Assembly (NCBI RefSeq): GCF_004000885.1
Contig: NZ_BIMC01000009.1
Span: forward strand, 124,001 to 188,000
DNA length: 64,000 bases
Direction: 5' to 3'
Source: Paenibacillus glucanolyticus NBRC 15330
Lineage (GTDB): Bacteria > Bacillota > Bacilli > Paenibacillales > Paenibacillaceae
Below, one piece after another: positions 1-9,368 of this stretch (positions are counted from its first letter, which is position 1; each line of letters opens with the position of its first letter). Position numbers and translations under genes: made by a program. The notes beneath the pieces were generated by a model. The model saw only the letters and a list, made by a program, of their open reading frames with translations. It made no database searches and was not told the DNA's origin.

Positions 1-351
1 ATAAGCACCGTCCACCGCATGGAAATAAAGATCAGGCGGATTACCGGCATTCAGGGCTACATCGAACTTCTTCGGACCTTCAGCCCATGAAAGCACTTCG
101 GTTTCTACTGTAATGTGCGGGTATTTTTCTTTCAAATCCGCTACATGCTCTTTCAATTCATCTTCATATTTACCATGTACCGGATAAGTCCAGACAACAA
201 CCGTGTCCTGCTTCGGTGCAGCCTCGCCATTTCCTTCCGAAGCTGTTCCGCTTCCGCCTTCAGGAGCCTTCGCCCCGCCGGAACCGCCGCAAGCCGCGGT
301 GAACACGAGCATTAAAGAAGCCAACAATGTAAGCCAACCTTTTTTCTTCAT
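1..351 (-). CDS. ABC transporter sugar-binding lipoprotein (3' part cut by window edge)
   Basis: The first 117 codons of an extracellular solute-binding protein of the sugar (family 1) type are present; the rest lies beyond the left edge. The ATG at 351-349 opens a classic lipoprotein signal: two to four lysines, a hydrophobic stretch, then TAAC as lipobox with Cys at about residue 21. A Gly/Ser/Glu-rich linker follows, then VVVWTYPVHGKYEDEL, the usual first beta-strand and helix of the family, and later LNAGNPPDLYF, the typical 'gtpPDl' segment. It lies 45 nt downstream of the MurR-like regulator on the same strand, so it probably forms an operon with it. By context the substrate may be MurNAc, GlcNAc or a muropeptide sugar; this is inference. 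Confidence 0.85.
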   Translation of the reverse strand, partial: MKKKGWLTLLASLMLVFTAACGGSGGAKAPEGGSGTASEGNGEAAPKQDTVVVWTYPVHGKYEDELKEHVADLKEKYPHITVETEVLSWAEGPKKFDVALNAGNPPDLYFHAVDGAY

Positions 352-396
352 GTACTACTCCCCTTATCATTTATATATTTGTGGTTTCGCTATGAA

Positions 397-1233
397 CTAC
401 AACCGCTTGATCGCTTGCCGGCTCTCATCCAGGTATTTCACTGAATTCTCGTAATTCCGGCTGGCGACGCCAAGATATAAAATATCGATAAGATTCAACT
501 GCGTAATACGAGACGACATCGCGCCACTGCGAATTTCGTTCTCCGTCGAGGAGGTGTACAAGGGAATATCCACCGATCGGCTTAAGGTAGAGTCACCGTA
601 TTTCGTAATGCCAATCGTCTTGCATCCTTTCTCTTTGGCTATGGCTGCTGCGCGAATCACTTCATCCGTTTCACCGGAATAGGAGATGCATACGGCCGCA
701 TCATCTGGAGTCAGCAGCACCGCCGAGGTGAGCTGCACATGAGGGTCCGGAAAAGATATACATACCTTATTAATCCGCAAAAATTTCTGCTGGGCATCCA
801 TCCCGATCAGATTCGAAGCTCCTACCCCGAACATGAAAATACGCTTAGACTGATCGAGGGCCAGTACGGCCTCCTCCACCTTCCCTTCCTCCATAATCTT
901 CATCGTATCCCGAATCGATTGAATGTTATTGTTCGAGACGTTCTGTATAATTGCAGAAATGCTGTCATTGGGCCGAATATCCTGATATCCGGTGGCTAAT
1001 GGCTCCTGCAAGTCTCCGGCTACCTTCAGCTTCAGATCCTGATAGCCCTTGAATCCCATCGTTTTGCACAGGCGCACGATAGCAGCCTGACTGGAACCGC
1101 TTCGGACAGCAAGATCCGCGACCGACATCTGTATCATCTCTGCCGGTTCCTGCAAAATGAAGGCTGCAACCTTGCGCTCGGACGGATTTAATGAATCATA
1201 CACCTCACGCAATCGAACCAATCCGCCGTTCAT
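397..1233 (-). CDS. murR: MurR/RpiR-family transcriptional regulator
   Basis: A 278-residue regulator with an N-terminal RpiR helix-turn-helix (SVADLAVRSGSSQAAIVRLCK is the recognition region) and a C-terminal SIS sugar-isomerase-like domain (about residues 125-265; GVGASNLIGMDAQQKF and CISYSGETDEVI are the phosphosugar-binding loops). The frame is open for 32 codons further upstream, but AAAGGGGGGCAAGGA lies just before the ATG at 1233, so that start is preferred. It is divergent from murK-murQ and upstream of a sugar-binding lipoprotein. The RpiR family usually senses the phosphosugar made or consumed by its targets, here most likely MurNAc-6-phosphate. A TGAAAT(N3)ATTTCA palindrome sits in the shared promoter region. 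Confidence 0.85.
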   Translation of the reverse strand: MNGGLVRLREVYDSLNPSERKVAAFILQEPAEMIQMSVADLAVRSGSSQAAIVRLCKTMGFKGYQDLKLKVAGDLQEPLATGYQDIRPNDSISAIIQNVSNNNIQSIRDTMKIMEEGKVEEAVLALDQSKRIFMFGVGASNLIGMDAQQKFLRINKVCISFPDPHVQLTSAVLLTPDDAAVCISYSGETDEVIRAAAIAKEKGCKTIGITKYGDSTLSRSVDIPLYTSSTENEIRSGAMSSRITQLNLIDILYLGVASRNYENSVKYLDESRQAIKRL

Positions 1234-1360
1234 TCCTTGCCCCCCTTTACTCATAATCCTCTGATGATCATTCATATGTAATGTTACTTTACACCTATTG
1301 AATGAAAGCATGACTGGTATCGCTTTCAATATCAGTGGATTGAGTTCATTATAAATTGTA

Positions 1361-1375
1361 TGAAATTATATTTCA
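1361..1375. promoter_or_regulatory. Probable MurR operator
   Basis: The sequence TGAAATTATATTTCA is a perfect 6-bp inverted repeat with a 3-nt centre, between the divergent murR and murK genes. TGAAA/TTTCA half-sites are typical of RpiR-family operators. It lies about 30 nt upstream of the murK -35 box and is the only good palindrome in this gap. Confidence 0.6.
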
Positions 1376-1403
1376 ATACATAATTGATGATTTAAAATTT
1401 TAT

Positions 1404-1432
1404 TTTACAACACTTCTTTTTTCTCCTATACT
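1404..1432 (+). promoter_or_regulatory. SigA-type promoter of murK-murQ
   Basis: The -35 hexamer TTTACA (1404-1409) and the -10 hexamer TATACT (1427-1432) are separated by exactly 17 nt. Transcription would start near 1439, some 20 nt before the murK ATG. Confidence 0.7.
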
Positions 1433-1458
1433 GGATATAGAAAGCGAAGTGGTTCAAT

Positions 1459-2415
1459 ATGGAAATTTTTATCGGTGTTGATGGTGGCGGCACAAAGACT
1501 GATGCAACCGCTATCCATAGCAGTGGAGAGGTTTTGTCCCGTTTTACCGGAGGTTCCACAAATCCTTATATTGTAACGTTTGATAAAGCGATGGCGGAAC
1601 TCCAAAACGTGTTGGATGGGCTCCTGATACCCCTGAATGATGAGTCATTTTTATTAACATCAATATGTCTTGGTATGTCAGGTATAAGTTCCGTGGATGA
1701 ACGTCGGCGTGTTCAATTACACCTTCTTTCCTATTTTCAGCAGCGGCAGCCCTCCATACGCATATACATGCGTTCGGAAGCCGAAATTTCATTAATGGCT
1801 GTGCTGGAGCGTCAGCATGGAATACTCGCCATCTCGGGAACCGGCTCCAATACCTACGGTATCACCCAATCGGGAGATATCCACCGCGTCGGCGGCTGGG
1901 GGCATCTTCTCGGGGATGAAGGCAGCGGTTATCAGATTGGGCTTCAGACCCTGAAATCGGTAATCAAGAGTCATGAAGGCATTACACCGCCCACTATCAT
2001 GACCAGCCTGATTGTTGAATCCTACCCTCTCCAGCATATTACCGATCTCAAATCTTACATTTACCAGCCCGCTATAACGAAACAGCATATCGCTTCCTTC
2101 GCCCGCTGCTGCATTGAAGCAGCGGAAGCCAGGGATGAAGCGGCACTCCGTATCATCCGGCAGCAGGCTGAAGAGCTGGCCGATACAACTAGCGCTCTCA
2201 TTAGGCAGCAAGCTGAATTCGAAGAGAGTGATCTGGTATGGATCGGCTCGATATTCAAGCATTCTCCAGATTTCCGGAAGGCGTACTGCGACTCCCTGCT
2301 AGCGCGTTATCCTCAGCTGCGATTTCCCGAAGGGAACCGTGAACGAACACCCGCGCATGGTGCGGCCCTGTTAGCCTGCAAGCTATTTACAGACGGCGTC
2401 TCTGACTTGCTGTAG
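1459..2415 (+). CDS. murK: BadF/BadG-family N-acetylmuramate / N-acetylglucosamine kinase
   Basis: A 318-residue ASKHA-fold kinase. The N-terminal phosphate-1 loop GVDGGGTKTDA (residues 5-15) and the adenosine/phosphate loop ISGTGSNTYGI (about residues 125-135), followed by GGWGHLLGDEGSGYQIG, are diagnostic of the BadF/BadG/BcrA/BcrD N-acetylhexosamine kinase group. It is followed 55 nt later by murQ, so the likely role is to phosphorylate imported MurNAc (and possibly GlcNAc) at O6 to supply the etherase. The ribosome binding site is weak. Substrate preference between MurNAc and GlcNAc cannot be read from the sequence; the murQ neighbour favours MurNAc. Confidence 0.85.
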   Translation: MEIFIGVDGGGTKTDATAIHSSGEVLSRFTGGSTNPYIVTFDKAMAELQNVLDGLLIPLNDESFLLTSICLGMSGISSVDERRRVQLHLLSYFQQRQPSIRIYMRSEAEISLMAVLERQHGILAISGTGSNTYGITQSGDIHRVGGWGHLLGDEGSGYQIGLQTLKSVIKSHEGITPPTIMTSLIVESYPLQHITDLKSYIYQPAITKQHIASFARCCIEAAEARDEAALRIIRQQAEELADTTSALIRQQAEFEESDLVWIGSIFKHSPDFRKAYCDSLLARYPQLRFPEGNRERTPAHGAALLACKLFTDGVSDLL

Positions 2416-2470
2416 CATTCACATCATCAGTGCCCGTCCATATTCCAAGGCAAAAAAGGAGACCTGTCTC

Positions 2471-3382
2471 ATGACGAATACTCTAAGTCAATTGACAACC
2501 GAACAGCCTCATGAACATACGAAGAACATTGATCAGTTGAGCTCAGAACAAATTATGATCCTTATTAATAACGAGGATAGTCTGATCACCGAAACGATTC
2601 GTGAACAGATCCCTCTTATAGCCCGAGCAGCGGATCTCGTGGTAGAAGCTTTCGAGAATGGCGGCAGATTGTTCTACATAGGCGCAGGAACCAGCGGTCG
2701 AATCGGTATCCTTGACGCATCCGAATGCCCACCTACCTACGGGACGGATCCGTCCATGGTGCAAGGGTTGATCGCAGGCGGCTTCAGAGCCGTGAAGGAG
2801 GCGATTGAAGGTGCGGAGGATAGCGAGGAATTGGGTGCCCAGGACATCAATGAAAACGGTATCAGCAAGAAGGACGTTGTCATTGGGATCGCCGCCAGCG
2901 GACGCACGCCTTATGTTCTTGGAGCTATGCGACGTGCCAAGGAACTCGGAGCGGTTGTTGTCGGGCTCTGCAATAACTACGAATCGCCCATGCATCAGTA
3001 TGCGGATTTTGTGATCGAAGCCGTCGTTGGCCCTGAGGTCATTATGGGCTCCACGCGCATGAAGGCCGGTACATCGCAAAAGCTGATCCTCAATATGCTG
3101 ACAACAACGGCCATGATTCGAATTGGCAAGGTGTACAAAAACCTGATGGTCGACCTCAACCCTTCGAATAACAAGCTTGTGCATCGTGCCAAACGCATCA
3201 TTACGCTTGCAACAGGTGCATCGGAGGAGGAAGTAGAGAAGGCTTACCATGAAGCCGGTGCCCATGTCAAAACAGCAATTGTTATGCTCTTGGCGAATGT
3301 CAGTGCTGCGGAGGCATCCACGCTGCTTGATGGTACCCGCGGATTCGTTCGCGGTGCGATTGATCTAAAGGCGTCCAAGTAA
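2471..3382 (+). CDS. murQ: N-acetylmuramic acid 6-phosphate etherase
   Basis: A 303-residue cytosolic SIS-domain lyase that splits the D-lactyl ether of MurNAc-6-P, giving GlcNAc-6-P and lactate in cell wall recycling. Family hallmarks are LTTEQPHEHTKNIDQLSS at the N-terminus, the catalytic/sugar-binding segment YIGAGTSGRIGILDASECPPT (about residues 70-90), GIAASGRTPYVLGA, and GSTRMKAGTSQKL near residue 196. Length matches the family. An AAAAAAGGAGACC ribosome binding site precedes the ATG. It is cotranscribed with murK and followed by a strong terminator. Confidence 0.96.
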   Translation: MTNTLSQLTTEQPHEHTKNIDQLSSEQIMILINNEDSLITETIREQIPLIARAADLVVEAFENGGRLFYIGAGTSGRIGILDASECPPTYGTDPSMVQGLIAGGFRAVKEAIEGAEDSEELGAQDINENGISKKDVVIGIAASGRTPYVLGAMRRAKELGAVVVGLCNNYESPMHQYADFVIEAVVGPEVIMGSTRMKAGTSQKLILNMLTTTAMIRIGKVYKNLMVDLNPSNNKLVHRAKRIITLATGASEEEVEKAYHEAGAHVKTAIVMLLANVSAAEASTLLDGTRGFVRGAIDLKASK

Positions 3383-3423
3383 AGCAATGGGCTTATTATG
3401 CTGCGTAAGCCTTCCATGAATAG

Positions 3424-3477
3424 AAACGGGATATCTCCAGGTCCATGTTGGCCTGTACGATATCCCGTTTATTTTTT
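3424..3477 (+). terminator. Rho-independent terminator of murK-murQ
   Basis: A 12-bp perfect stem, AAACGGGATATC (3424-3435) pairing with GATATCCCGTTT (3459-3470), is followed by a T-rich tail. The long 23-nt loop is unusual, but the position between the convergent murQ and SDR genes fits. Confidence 0.75.
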
Positions 3478-3509
3478 GCTGTTTTATCGGATACTCACTG
3501 CCTATGATC

Positions 3510-4376
3510 TCATCTGTCCATGCCCTGCTTCATTCCAACCTGTTGTTCGCTCCATTCCCACAGGCGAGCGGCAAGTTTTGGATCCCTTGCCTTCTCTGTG
3601 GTTTTGTCCGGCTTGCACTTGACGTAATATTCCCCTGTCACATGCTCTACTTCAGGACTAGAGGCCAGATAAATCGCTGTCCGGGCACCTTCGAGCGCCG
3701 TTAAGAAGAACGGGCGAAGCAGCTTATAGACCGCTTTACCGAAGCCTGTATCCCGGTTCACACCAAGACTGGTGCTTACGGCGCCAGGATGGAGTGCATT
3801 GACCGTCACCCGCGTCGGCTGCAGTCGGCGGGCCAGCTCTTTGGTGAATAAAATATTGGCCAACTTCGACTGCGCATAACCCTTGGCCACATTGAATCCC
3901 TTCGCCAGATTAGGATCTTCCCAGTGGATGCTTCCAACCTTATGCGCCCCCGAGGATACGTTCACGATCCGACCCTGCCGTGCACGCTGGAGGGGTTCAA
4001 GCAGCTCGTTTGTCAACAGGAAATGACCTAAATGATTAACGCCGATCATGGCTTCGTACCCGTCCTTCGTCAACTCCCGCTTAATGGTAACCACACCGGC
4101 ATTGTTCACCAGAACATCGAGTTTGTTGTGCTTGACCTTAAAATCGGCAGCAAATGCCCGAATGCTGTCAAAAGAGCCCAGATCCAGCGTCATCAGTTCA
4201 AGCTCTGTGCTTCCGCTCTCTTCCAGCGCCTGATGAAGCGCCGCTTCCCCTCTGGATTGGCTCCGGCATGCCATCACAACATGCGCCCCCAATTTGGCAA
4301 GCTCAATCGTTGTAGCCAGGCCCATACCAGAGTTAGCCCCTGTTACAATGATGATACTCCCTGCCATGTCATTCAT
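3510..4376 (-). CDS. SDR-family oxidoreductase (retinol dehydrogenase/protochlorophyllide reductase-like)
   Basis: A 288-residue classical short-chain dehydrogenase. The Rossmann motif TGANSGMG (residues about 12-19), NNAGV (about 91-95), catalytic Ser in NVSSGA and the YAQSK Tyr/Lys pair (about 165-169) are all intact. The order and the phrase VTGANSGMGLATTIELAKLGAHV resemble the RDH/WW-domain oxidoreductase-like branch, which normally uses NADP(H). AGGAGG lies 7 nt before the ATG. It is convergent with murQ and has no obvious operon partner, so the substrate is unknown. Confidence 0.85.
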   Translation of the reverse strand: MNDMAGSIIIVTGANSGMGLATTIELAKLGAHVVMACRSQSRGEAALHQALEESGSTELELMTLDLGSFDSIRAFAADFKVKHNKLDVLVNNAGVVTIKRELTKDGYEAMIGVNHLGHFLLTNELLEPLQRARQGRIVNVSSGAHKVGSIHWEDPNLAKGFNVAKGYAQSKLANILFTKELARRLQPTRVTVNALHPGAVSTSLGVNRDTGFGKAVYKLLRPFFLTALEGARTAIYLASSPEVEHVTGEYYVKCKPDKTTEKARDPKLAARLWEWSEQQVGMKQGMDR

Positions 4377-4413
4377 CCGCAGACCTCCTCTTACTTCCTA
4401 CCTATCATGCTAA

Positions 4414-4451
4414 CAAAAAATCCCGCCACCAACATCAATTTGGAGACGGGA
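4414..4451 (-). terminator. Terminator of tagO-like gene
   Basis: On the minus strand TCCCGTCTCC (4451-4442) and GGTGGCGGGA (4430-4421) form an imperfect stem followed directly by six T (4420-4415). It lies 40 nt beyond the stop codon of the transferase gene. Confidence 0.7.
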
Positions 4452-4494
4452 CTTAGATAACGTACAGATGTAATTCAGACAAAGGATCAGCGCC

Positions 4495-5460
4495 TTAGGC
4501 TCCGCTCCCATTCATCGCCAGTATGATCGCAGCCAGACCGAAACACAGATTCAGCAAGCACAGAAATACCAGTGTCTGCTTCTGATTCAGCCCCGTTGCC
4601 AGCAAACGATAATGCGCCTGGGAAGCGTCGGCCTGATAAATCGGTTTGGATTGAAGCATTCTGAGAATAACCACAATGATATTATCAAAGATCGGCACAC
4701 CTAGAGCAAAGATGGGAACGAACAAGGAAGCCAAGGTGGCCCCTTTAAATGCGCCATCCAGAGCAATGATCCCGAGTATAAACCCAAGGAAGGTTGCACC
4801 GGCATCCCCCATGAATACTCTGGCCGGCGGCTTATTGTACCGCAAATAGCCAAGCGCAGCACCCACGAGAACGACCGCAAGCAGCGCGGATTCGCCTCTG
4901 CCCATCGTAATGGCCACTACAAACAACGTGCCTCCGGATATGGCGGAGAGTCCTCCGGCCAATCCGTCAATGCCGTCCGAGAAATTAATGACGGTCGTTA
5001 CACCAAAAATCCACAATATCGTCAAGATGAGCTGCAGCCATTCCGGCAAGTTGATATATTGCCCCGTGAACGGATTGTTGAATCCTTCAAACGCAATGCC
5101 GTAGCTGTATACAACGACAGCCGCGCTCATCTGAACAATGAACTTCGGCAGTGAAGCCAGTTCCTTGCCCTGGGACTTATACCAATCGTCCACAAGACCA
5201 ATCCCAAGAATCAGGGCACTACCGATAAAGATACCTACCGCTTCCCTGGAAATGTTGCCGGTAAGTGCAAAATATGTGATAAAAAATCCGATGAATATGG
5301 CGATGCCCGCTGTCAGCGGTATCGGTTCGCGGTGTATTTTCCGCTCGCTGTCCGGCCTTGGCTTGTCCACAAAATCAATCTTGATCGCAAGTTTGCGAAA
5401 TGGCGGAATCAATACCAGGACCAGCACCATGGATATGACAAACGCTGCTAAATAGAGCAT
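4495..5460 (-). CDS. tagO: Undecaprenyl-phosphate N-acetylhexosamine 1-phosphate transferase (TagO/WecA/MraY family)
   Basis: A 321-residue polytopic membrane enzyme of the PNPT family, which links GlcNAc-1-P to undecaprenyl phosphate to start wall teichoic acid or other surface glycans. Diagnostic segments are DFVDKPRPDSERKIHREPIP near residue 25, the Mg2+-binding GLVDDWY, the INFSDGIDGLAGG motif, VFMGDAGATFLGF, and a late QAHYRLLATG that stands for the usual HHRLL His motif. Many hydrophobic helices run through the whole length. The frame is open for 34 codons further upstream, but GGGAGGAAACC directly before the ATG at 5460 decides the start. It stands alone between two terminators. Confidence 0.9.
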   Translation of the reverse strand: MLYLAAFVISMVLVLVLIPPFRKLAIKIDFVDKPRPDSERKIHREPIPLTAGIAIFIGFFITYFALTGNISREAVGIFIGSALILGIGLVDDWYKSQGKELASLPKFIVQMSAAVVVYSYGIAFEGFNNPFTGQYINLPEWLQLILTILWIFGVTTVINFSDGIDGLAGGLSAISGGTLFVVAITMGRGESALLAVVLVGAALGYLRYNKPPARVFMGDAGATFLGFILGIIALDGAFKGATLASLFVPIFALGVPIFDNIIVVILRMLQSKPIYQADASQAHYRLLATGLNQKQTLVFLCLLNLCFGLAAIILAMNGSGA

Positions 5461-5540
5461 GGTTTCCTCCCAATAAATGATGAATAATGGAGAACATTGC
5501 AATCTAAGTATATGACTTATAAGGAACTCTATCAACCTAT

Positions 5541-5587
5541 CAAAAGAAAAAGACTGCCACATCAGTAGAATTATCTACTTAGCAGCA
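5541..5587 (-). terminator. Terminator of the small hydrophobic peptide gene
   Basis: On the minus strand a hairpin with the inner stem AGTAGA/TCTACT (loop of 4) and an outer CTGC/GCAG pairing is followed by TCTTTTTCTTTT. It separates the peptide gene from tagO downstream. Confidence 0.6.
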
Positions 5588-5605
5588 GCCCTCCGGACTC
5601 ACAGG

Positions 5606-5686
5606 TTAAGACTCCTTCTTGTTCACCACAAGTCCGATGATCATAACGATAAGTGCCAGCAAAGCAATCAACTGATCGATGGTCAT
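5606..5686 (-). CDS. 26-residue hydrophobic peptide, possible holin-like type I toxin
   Basis: A tiny open frame starts at an ATG (5686-5684) preceded by GGAGGCTTTCCGCC. The peptide is one hydrophobic helix (residues about 5-21, IDQLIALLALIVMIIGLVV) with a basic KK tail and ends with a terminator hairpin 20 nt after the stop. This layout (strong ribosome binding site, single helix, own terminator) matches the small 'putative holin-like toxin' peptides common in Bacillota, many of which are type I toxins paired with antisense RNA. I cannot identify an antisense RNA promoter here with confidence. It may also be a small membrane protein with another role. Confidence 0.5.
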   Translation of the reverse strand: MTIDQLIALLALIVMIIGLVVNKKES

Positions 5687-5817
5687 GGCGGAAAGCCTCC
5701 TTATGACAGGATGGCTCTTGCCCGGACTATACATCTCACTCTCCCGTTAAATGCCTTACTTACTTTCCCCACTACCATCCTATGAGGGCTCGCTCCCGAT
5801 TTATGACGAGATCCCAG

Positions 5818-5859
5818 AAAAAAACCTGCCCCTGTTCAGCGAACGGTTGAAAGGGCAGG
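5818..5859 (-). terminator. Terminator of the deoC-nupC-deoB-deoD-pdp operon
   Basis: On the minus strand a 7-bp GC-rich stem (CCTGCCC 5859-5853 with GGGCAGG 5831-5825) is followed by seven T (5824-5818). It lies about 110 nt after the pdp stop codon. Confidence 0.8.
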
Positions 5860-5968
5860 TGGTACATCGTGCTGACACCGGGCAAAGCTCCCTCTCCCCC
5901 TATCTTGAAGAGTCTTCGCTTCGCCTGACGGTGATCAGCGTTATGGCTTGATCGGATTAGGATTTAAC

Positions 5969-7270
5969 CTACTCCGTTACGATATCATAGATCAATACAG
6001 GTGCATCCGCATGATCAGCAATTCGAATGCTTTCATACAGCTTCTGCTTCACGTCGTCCACGTTCTCGCGGTTGGCATGAATCGTGACGAGGGAGTCACC
6101 CTTCTTCACGGTGTCGCCAACTTTCTTGTTCAGCATCAGGCCTACAGCCAGATCTATCTCGGATTCCTTCGTTGCACGTCCGGCCCCAAGCAGCATCGCC
6201 GCGGTACCGATCTCATCCGCCACTAGTTCGGCGACAACGCCGTCCTGCTGTGCAGGAAGCTCTATCAGATATTGCGCCTTCGGCAGCCGGTCGGGATGAT
6301 CCACCACAGACGAATCGCCGCCCTGGTTCTGGATGAACTCCTTGAACTTCTCCAGTGCCTTGCCGTTCCGGATAACCTCACGCAGCTTCTCCTCGGCATC
6401 TTCAAGCGAGTCTGCCTTCTGCGCCAGATAAACCATCTGTCTGCCCAGAGCCAGGCACAGCTCCTCCAGATCCTTCGGACCTTCGCCGCGCAGCGCATCA
6501 ATCGCTTCCTGAACCTCCAGCGAATTGCCGATCGCAGCCCCAAGGGGCTGGCTCATATCGGAGATGACGGCCATCGTTTTGCGGCCGACGTTGTTGCCGA
6601 TGCTAACCATGGCATGAGCCAATTCCTTGGCGTCCTCCACGGTTTTCATGAACGCGCCCGCACCGGTTTTAACATCCAATACGATCGCATCGGAACCTGC
6701 AGCAATTTTCTTGCTCATGATGGAGCTGGCAATCAGCGGAATGGAATTGACGGTTGCCGTCACATCCCGCAGTGCATACAGCTTTTTATCAGCCGGGGTG
6801 AGGTTCCCGGTTTGGCCGATTACAGCAATTTTATGTTGATTCACAAGGTTCACAAATTCGTCTTTGCTGATCTCCACGTGGAAGCCTTCAATGGACTCCA
6901 GCTTGTCAATCGTTCCTCCGGTATGACCGAGACCGCGTCCGGACATCTTCGCTACGGGAATGTCCAAAGCCGCTACGAGCGGGGCCAGTACAAGCGTTGT
7001 CGTATCGCCAACACCCCCGGTGGAGTGCTTATCAACCTTGATTCCCTCAATTGCGGACAGATCAATCGTTTCTCCGGAGTTTACTATCGCCATCGTCAAG
7101 TCCGCCCGCTCCCGGTCGGACATGTCCTGGAAATAGATCGCCATATTCATGGCACTTACCTGATAATCAGGAATATCTCCCTTGGTATATCCATCGATAA
7201 AGAAATTGATCTCTTCTGTTGTCAGTTCCTTGCCGTCGCGTTTCTTCGCAATTAAATCAACCATTCTCAT
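5969..7270 (-). CDS. pdp: Pyrimidine-nucleoside phosphorylase
   Basis: A 433-residue homodimeric cytosolic enzyme that phosphorolyses thymidine, deoxyuridine and uridine to base and (deoxy)ribose-1-phosphate. Family hallmarks: the helical N-terminal [17 protein letters not shown], the phosphate loop [16 protein letters not shown] (about residues 80-95), [18 protein letters not shown] (about 110-127, the PROSITE thymidine/pyrimidine phosphorylase signature), DVTATVNS, and the biotin-like C-terminal barrel. Length equals the Bacillus Pdp. GAGGAG precedes the ATG. It is the last gene of the deo operon, 108 nt after deoD. Confidence 0.96.
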   Translation of the reverse strand: MRMVDLIAKKRDGKELTTEEINFFIDGYTKGDIPDYQVSAMNMAIYFQDMSDRERADLTMAIVNSGETIDLSAIEGIKVDKHSTGGVGDTTTLVLAPLVAALDIPVAKMSGRGLGHTGGTIDKLESIEGFHVEISKDEFVNLVNQHKIAVIGQTGNLTPADKKLYALRDVTATVNSIPLIASSIMSKKIAAGSDAIVLDVKTGAGAFMKTVEDAKELAHAMVSIGNNVGRKTMAVISDMSQPLGAAIGNSLEVQEAIDALRGEGPKDLEELCLALGRQMVYLAQKADSLEDAEEKLREVIRNGKALEKFKEFIQNQGGDSSVVDHPDRLPKAQYLIELPAQQDGVVAELVADEIGTAAMLLGAGRATKESEIDLAVGLMLNKKVGDTVKKGDSLVTIHANRENVDDVKQKLYESIRIADHADAPVLIYDIVTE

Positions 7271-7378
7271 CGTACATTCTCCTCACTGTTTGCGATGATT
7301 GTGTTCTTTCTATGGGCAGCACTACAAACGCGAATGGTTCGACCGATCGCTGCTGCCCCCGGATTCCTTCGTCATTCC

Positions 7379-8086
7379 TTACAACGAAATCGCCGTATCC
7401 AGCGCTACTTCCATCATCTCGTTAAACGTGGTTTGGCGCTCCTCGGAGGATGTCTCTTCCCCTGTCAGCAAATGGTCACTTACCGTCAAGATTGTCAGGG
7501 CATTCACACCGAACCGTGCCGCAATCGTGTAGAGAGCCGTTGTCTCCATCTCTACGCCCAGCACGCCATGCTGCATCAGCTTCTCAACCACCGACTTGTC
7601 CTCACGGTAAAATACATCGGATGTGAACACATTGCCGACATGCATCTTCAAGCCCTTATCCTTGCCGCGCTCATATGCACCAAGCAGCAGCGGGAAGCTG
7701 GCAATCGGAGAGAAATCATAGCCGCTAAAGTGATGGCGGTTCATACCGGAATCCGAGCATGCTGCCTGAGCCAGAATGACGTCGCGCACACGAACATGCT
7801 CCTGCATCGCGCCGCAGGTTCCGACACGGAACAAATTTTTGACGCCATAATCACGAATGAGTTCGTTGACATAGATACCGATGGAAGGCACGCCCATGCC
7901 CGAGCCCTGCACGGAGATGCGCTTTCCCTTATAAGTTCCCGTAAATCCGAGCATCCCCCGCACTTCGTTGTAGCAGGTTACATCCTCCAGATACGTCTCG
8001 GCAATAAATTTAGCCCGCAGCGGATCGCCTGGCAGCAGAATCGATTCTGCGATATCTCCCGGCTTCGCTCCAATATGTGTACTCAT
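7379..8086 (-). CDS. deoD: Purine-nucleoside phosphorylase, DeoD type
   Basis: A 235-residue hexameric phosphorylase that converts purine (deoxy)nucleosides to base plus (deoxy)ribose-1-phosphate. [24 protein letters not shown] at the N-terminus, [15 protein letters not shown], the phosphate-binding [19 protein letters not shown] (ribose-binding Met/Glu) and LTVSDHL (catalytic Asp) are all in place. The start at 8086 is supported by GGAGGAATTTGCAC; a TTG two codons upstream is less likely. It sits 24 nt after deoB, which isomerises its sugar product. Confidence 0.95.
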   Translation of the reverse strand: MSTHIGAKPGDIAESILLPGDPLRAKFIAETYLEDVTCYNEVRGMLGFTGTYKGKRISVQGSGMGVPSIGIYVNELIRDYGVKNLFRVGTCGAMQEHVRVRDVILAQAACSDSGMNRHHFSGYDFSPIASFPLLLGAYERGKDKGLKMHVGNVFTSDVFYREDKSVVEKLMQHGVLGVEMETTALYTIAARFGVNALTILTVSDHLLTGEETSSEERQTTFNEMMEVALDTAISL

Positions 8087-8110
8087 GTGCAAATTCCTCC
8101 ACTTTTCGAT

Positions 8111-9289
8111 TTATTTCAAATCATTCAAAAAGCTTATGCCATGCTCCGGCAGCTTCACCCCGAAATTGTCTGCAACCGTGGCCCCAATGTCGGCAAAGGT
8201 CTTGCGCAGCGGCAACTCCTTGCCTTCCGCAAAACGCGGGGAGTAGACAAGCAGCGGTACGTATTCCCGCGTATGATCCGTCCCTTTGTAAGTAGGATCA
8301 TTCCCGTGGTCTGCTGTGATAATCAGAAGATCATCGTTTGTCATTTTCTCGAACACCTCTGGCAGGCGCTGGTCATAATCCTCCAATGCCTGGCCATATC
8401 CTTTCGGATCGCGGCGGTGCCCGTAAACCGCATCGAAGTCCACGAGGTTTATGAAGCTCAGACCCTTGAAGGAATCATCCATGGTCTGCACCATTTTGTC
8501 CATGCCGTCCATATTCGATACGGTTCTGACAGCCTTCGTAATGCCTTCACCATCATAAATATCGGAGATTTTGCCGAGGGCAATCACTTCGAGTCCTGCA
8601 TCCTTCATCTCGTTCATGGTTGTGCGTCCAAAAGGCTTCAAGGCATAATCATGCCGGTTCGCGGTACGCTTGAAGCTGCCAACCTCGCCAGTGAACGGAC
8701 GCGCAATAATCCGGCCGAGCATATAAGGATCTTCCAGCGTAATTTCGCGGCAGAATTCGCAAATTTCATACAGTTCCTTCAGGGGAACCACATCCTCATG
8801 CGCCGCGATTTGCAGTACAGAGTCCGCCGAGGTATAAATAATCAGCGCACCTGTCTTTACATGCTCCTCGCCAAGCTCTTCAATGATCTCCGTTCCGCTT
8901 GCCGGCTTGTTGCCGATAACCTTGCGTCCGGTCTTCTCTTCAATCCGCTGAATCAGCTCATCCGGAAAACCGTCCGGGAACACTCGGAAAGGCGTATCAA
9001 TATACAGGCCCATGATCTCCCAATGACCTGTCATCGTATCCTTGCCGTTCGAAGCTTCCTGCATCTTCGTATAATAAGCCCGAGGCTTATCGGCAGCAGG
9101 CACTCCTTCGATCTCCCGGATGTTCGACAGCCCAAGCGCTGCCATATTCGGCATGTTGAGCCCCCCGCATTCGCGGGCTATATGCCCCAGCGTGTCAGAT
9201 CCGATATCATCAAAATCAGCCGCATCCGGTGCCTCACCGATGCCTACAGAATCCAGTACAATCAAGTGAATTCGGTCAAAACGTTCCAT
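8111..9289 (-). CDS. deoB: Phosphopentomutase
   Basis: A 392-residue alkaline-phosphatase-superfamily mutase that interconverts (deoxy)ribose-1-phosphate and -5-phosphate, joining the phosphorylases to deoxyribose-phosphate aldolase. The metal-binding [15 protein letters not shown] (residues about 6-20), [10 protein letters not shown] with the phosphorylated Thr, and [22 protein letters not shown] near residue 320 are intact. Two ATG codons are six bases apart; GGGGGAG is better spaced (7 nt) from the second at 9289, and this gives the Bacillus length. Confidence 0.96.
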   Translation of the reverse strand: MERFDRIHLIVLDSVGIGEAPDAADFDDIGSDTLGHIARECGGLNMPNMAALGLSNIREIEGVPAADKPRAYYTKMQEASNGKDTMTGHWEIMGLYIDTPFRVFPDGFPDELIQRIEEKTGRKVIGNKPASGTEIIEELGEEHVKTGALIIYTSADSVLQIAAHEDVVPLKELYEICEFCREITLEDPYMLGRIIARPFTGEVGSFKRTANRHDYALKPFGRTTMNEMKDAGLEVIALGKISDIYDGEGITKAVRTVSNMDGMDKMVQTMDDSFKGLSFINLVDFDAVYGHRRDPKGYGQALEDYDQRLPEVFEKMTNDDLLIITADHGNDPTYKGTDHTREYVPLLVYSPRFAEGKELPLRKTFADIGATVADNFGVKLPEHGISFLNDLK

Positions 9290-9368
9290 ATCCATGCTCC
9301 CCCTCTTATATGATCTCAAAAATCAAACTATCCATAAGGCTCGCTTGTTGTTTACTTCCATCCCTTGG

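Noticed and set aside
3398..3704. Two short plus-strand frames after murQ
   Set aside because: They span the murQ terminator and the antisense of the SDR gene.
5751..5951. 66-codon plus-strand frame
   Set aside because: It overlaps the strong deo-operon terminator and has no ribosome binding site.
6272..7255. 327-codon open frame on the plus strand
   Set aside because: Antisense shadow of pdp.
7295..9313. 672-codon open frame on the plus strand
   Set aside because: It lies entirely antisense to deoD and deoB, which are clear enzymes; it has no ribosome binding site and an unnatural composition.
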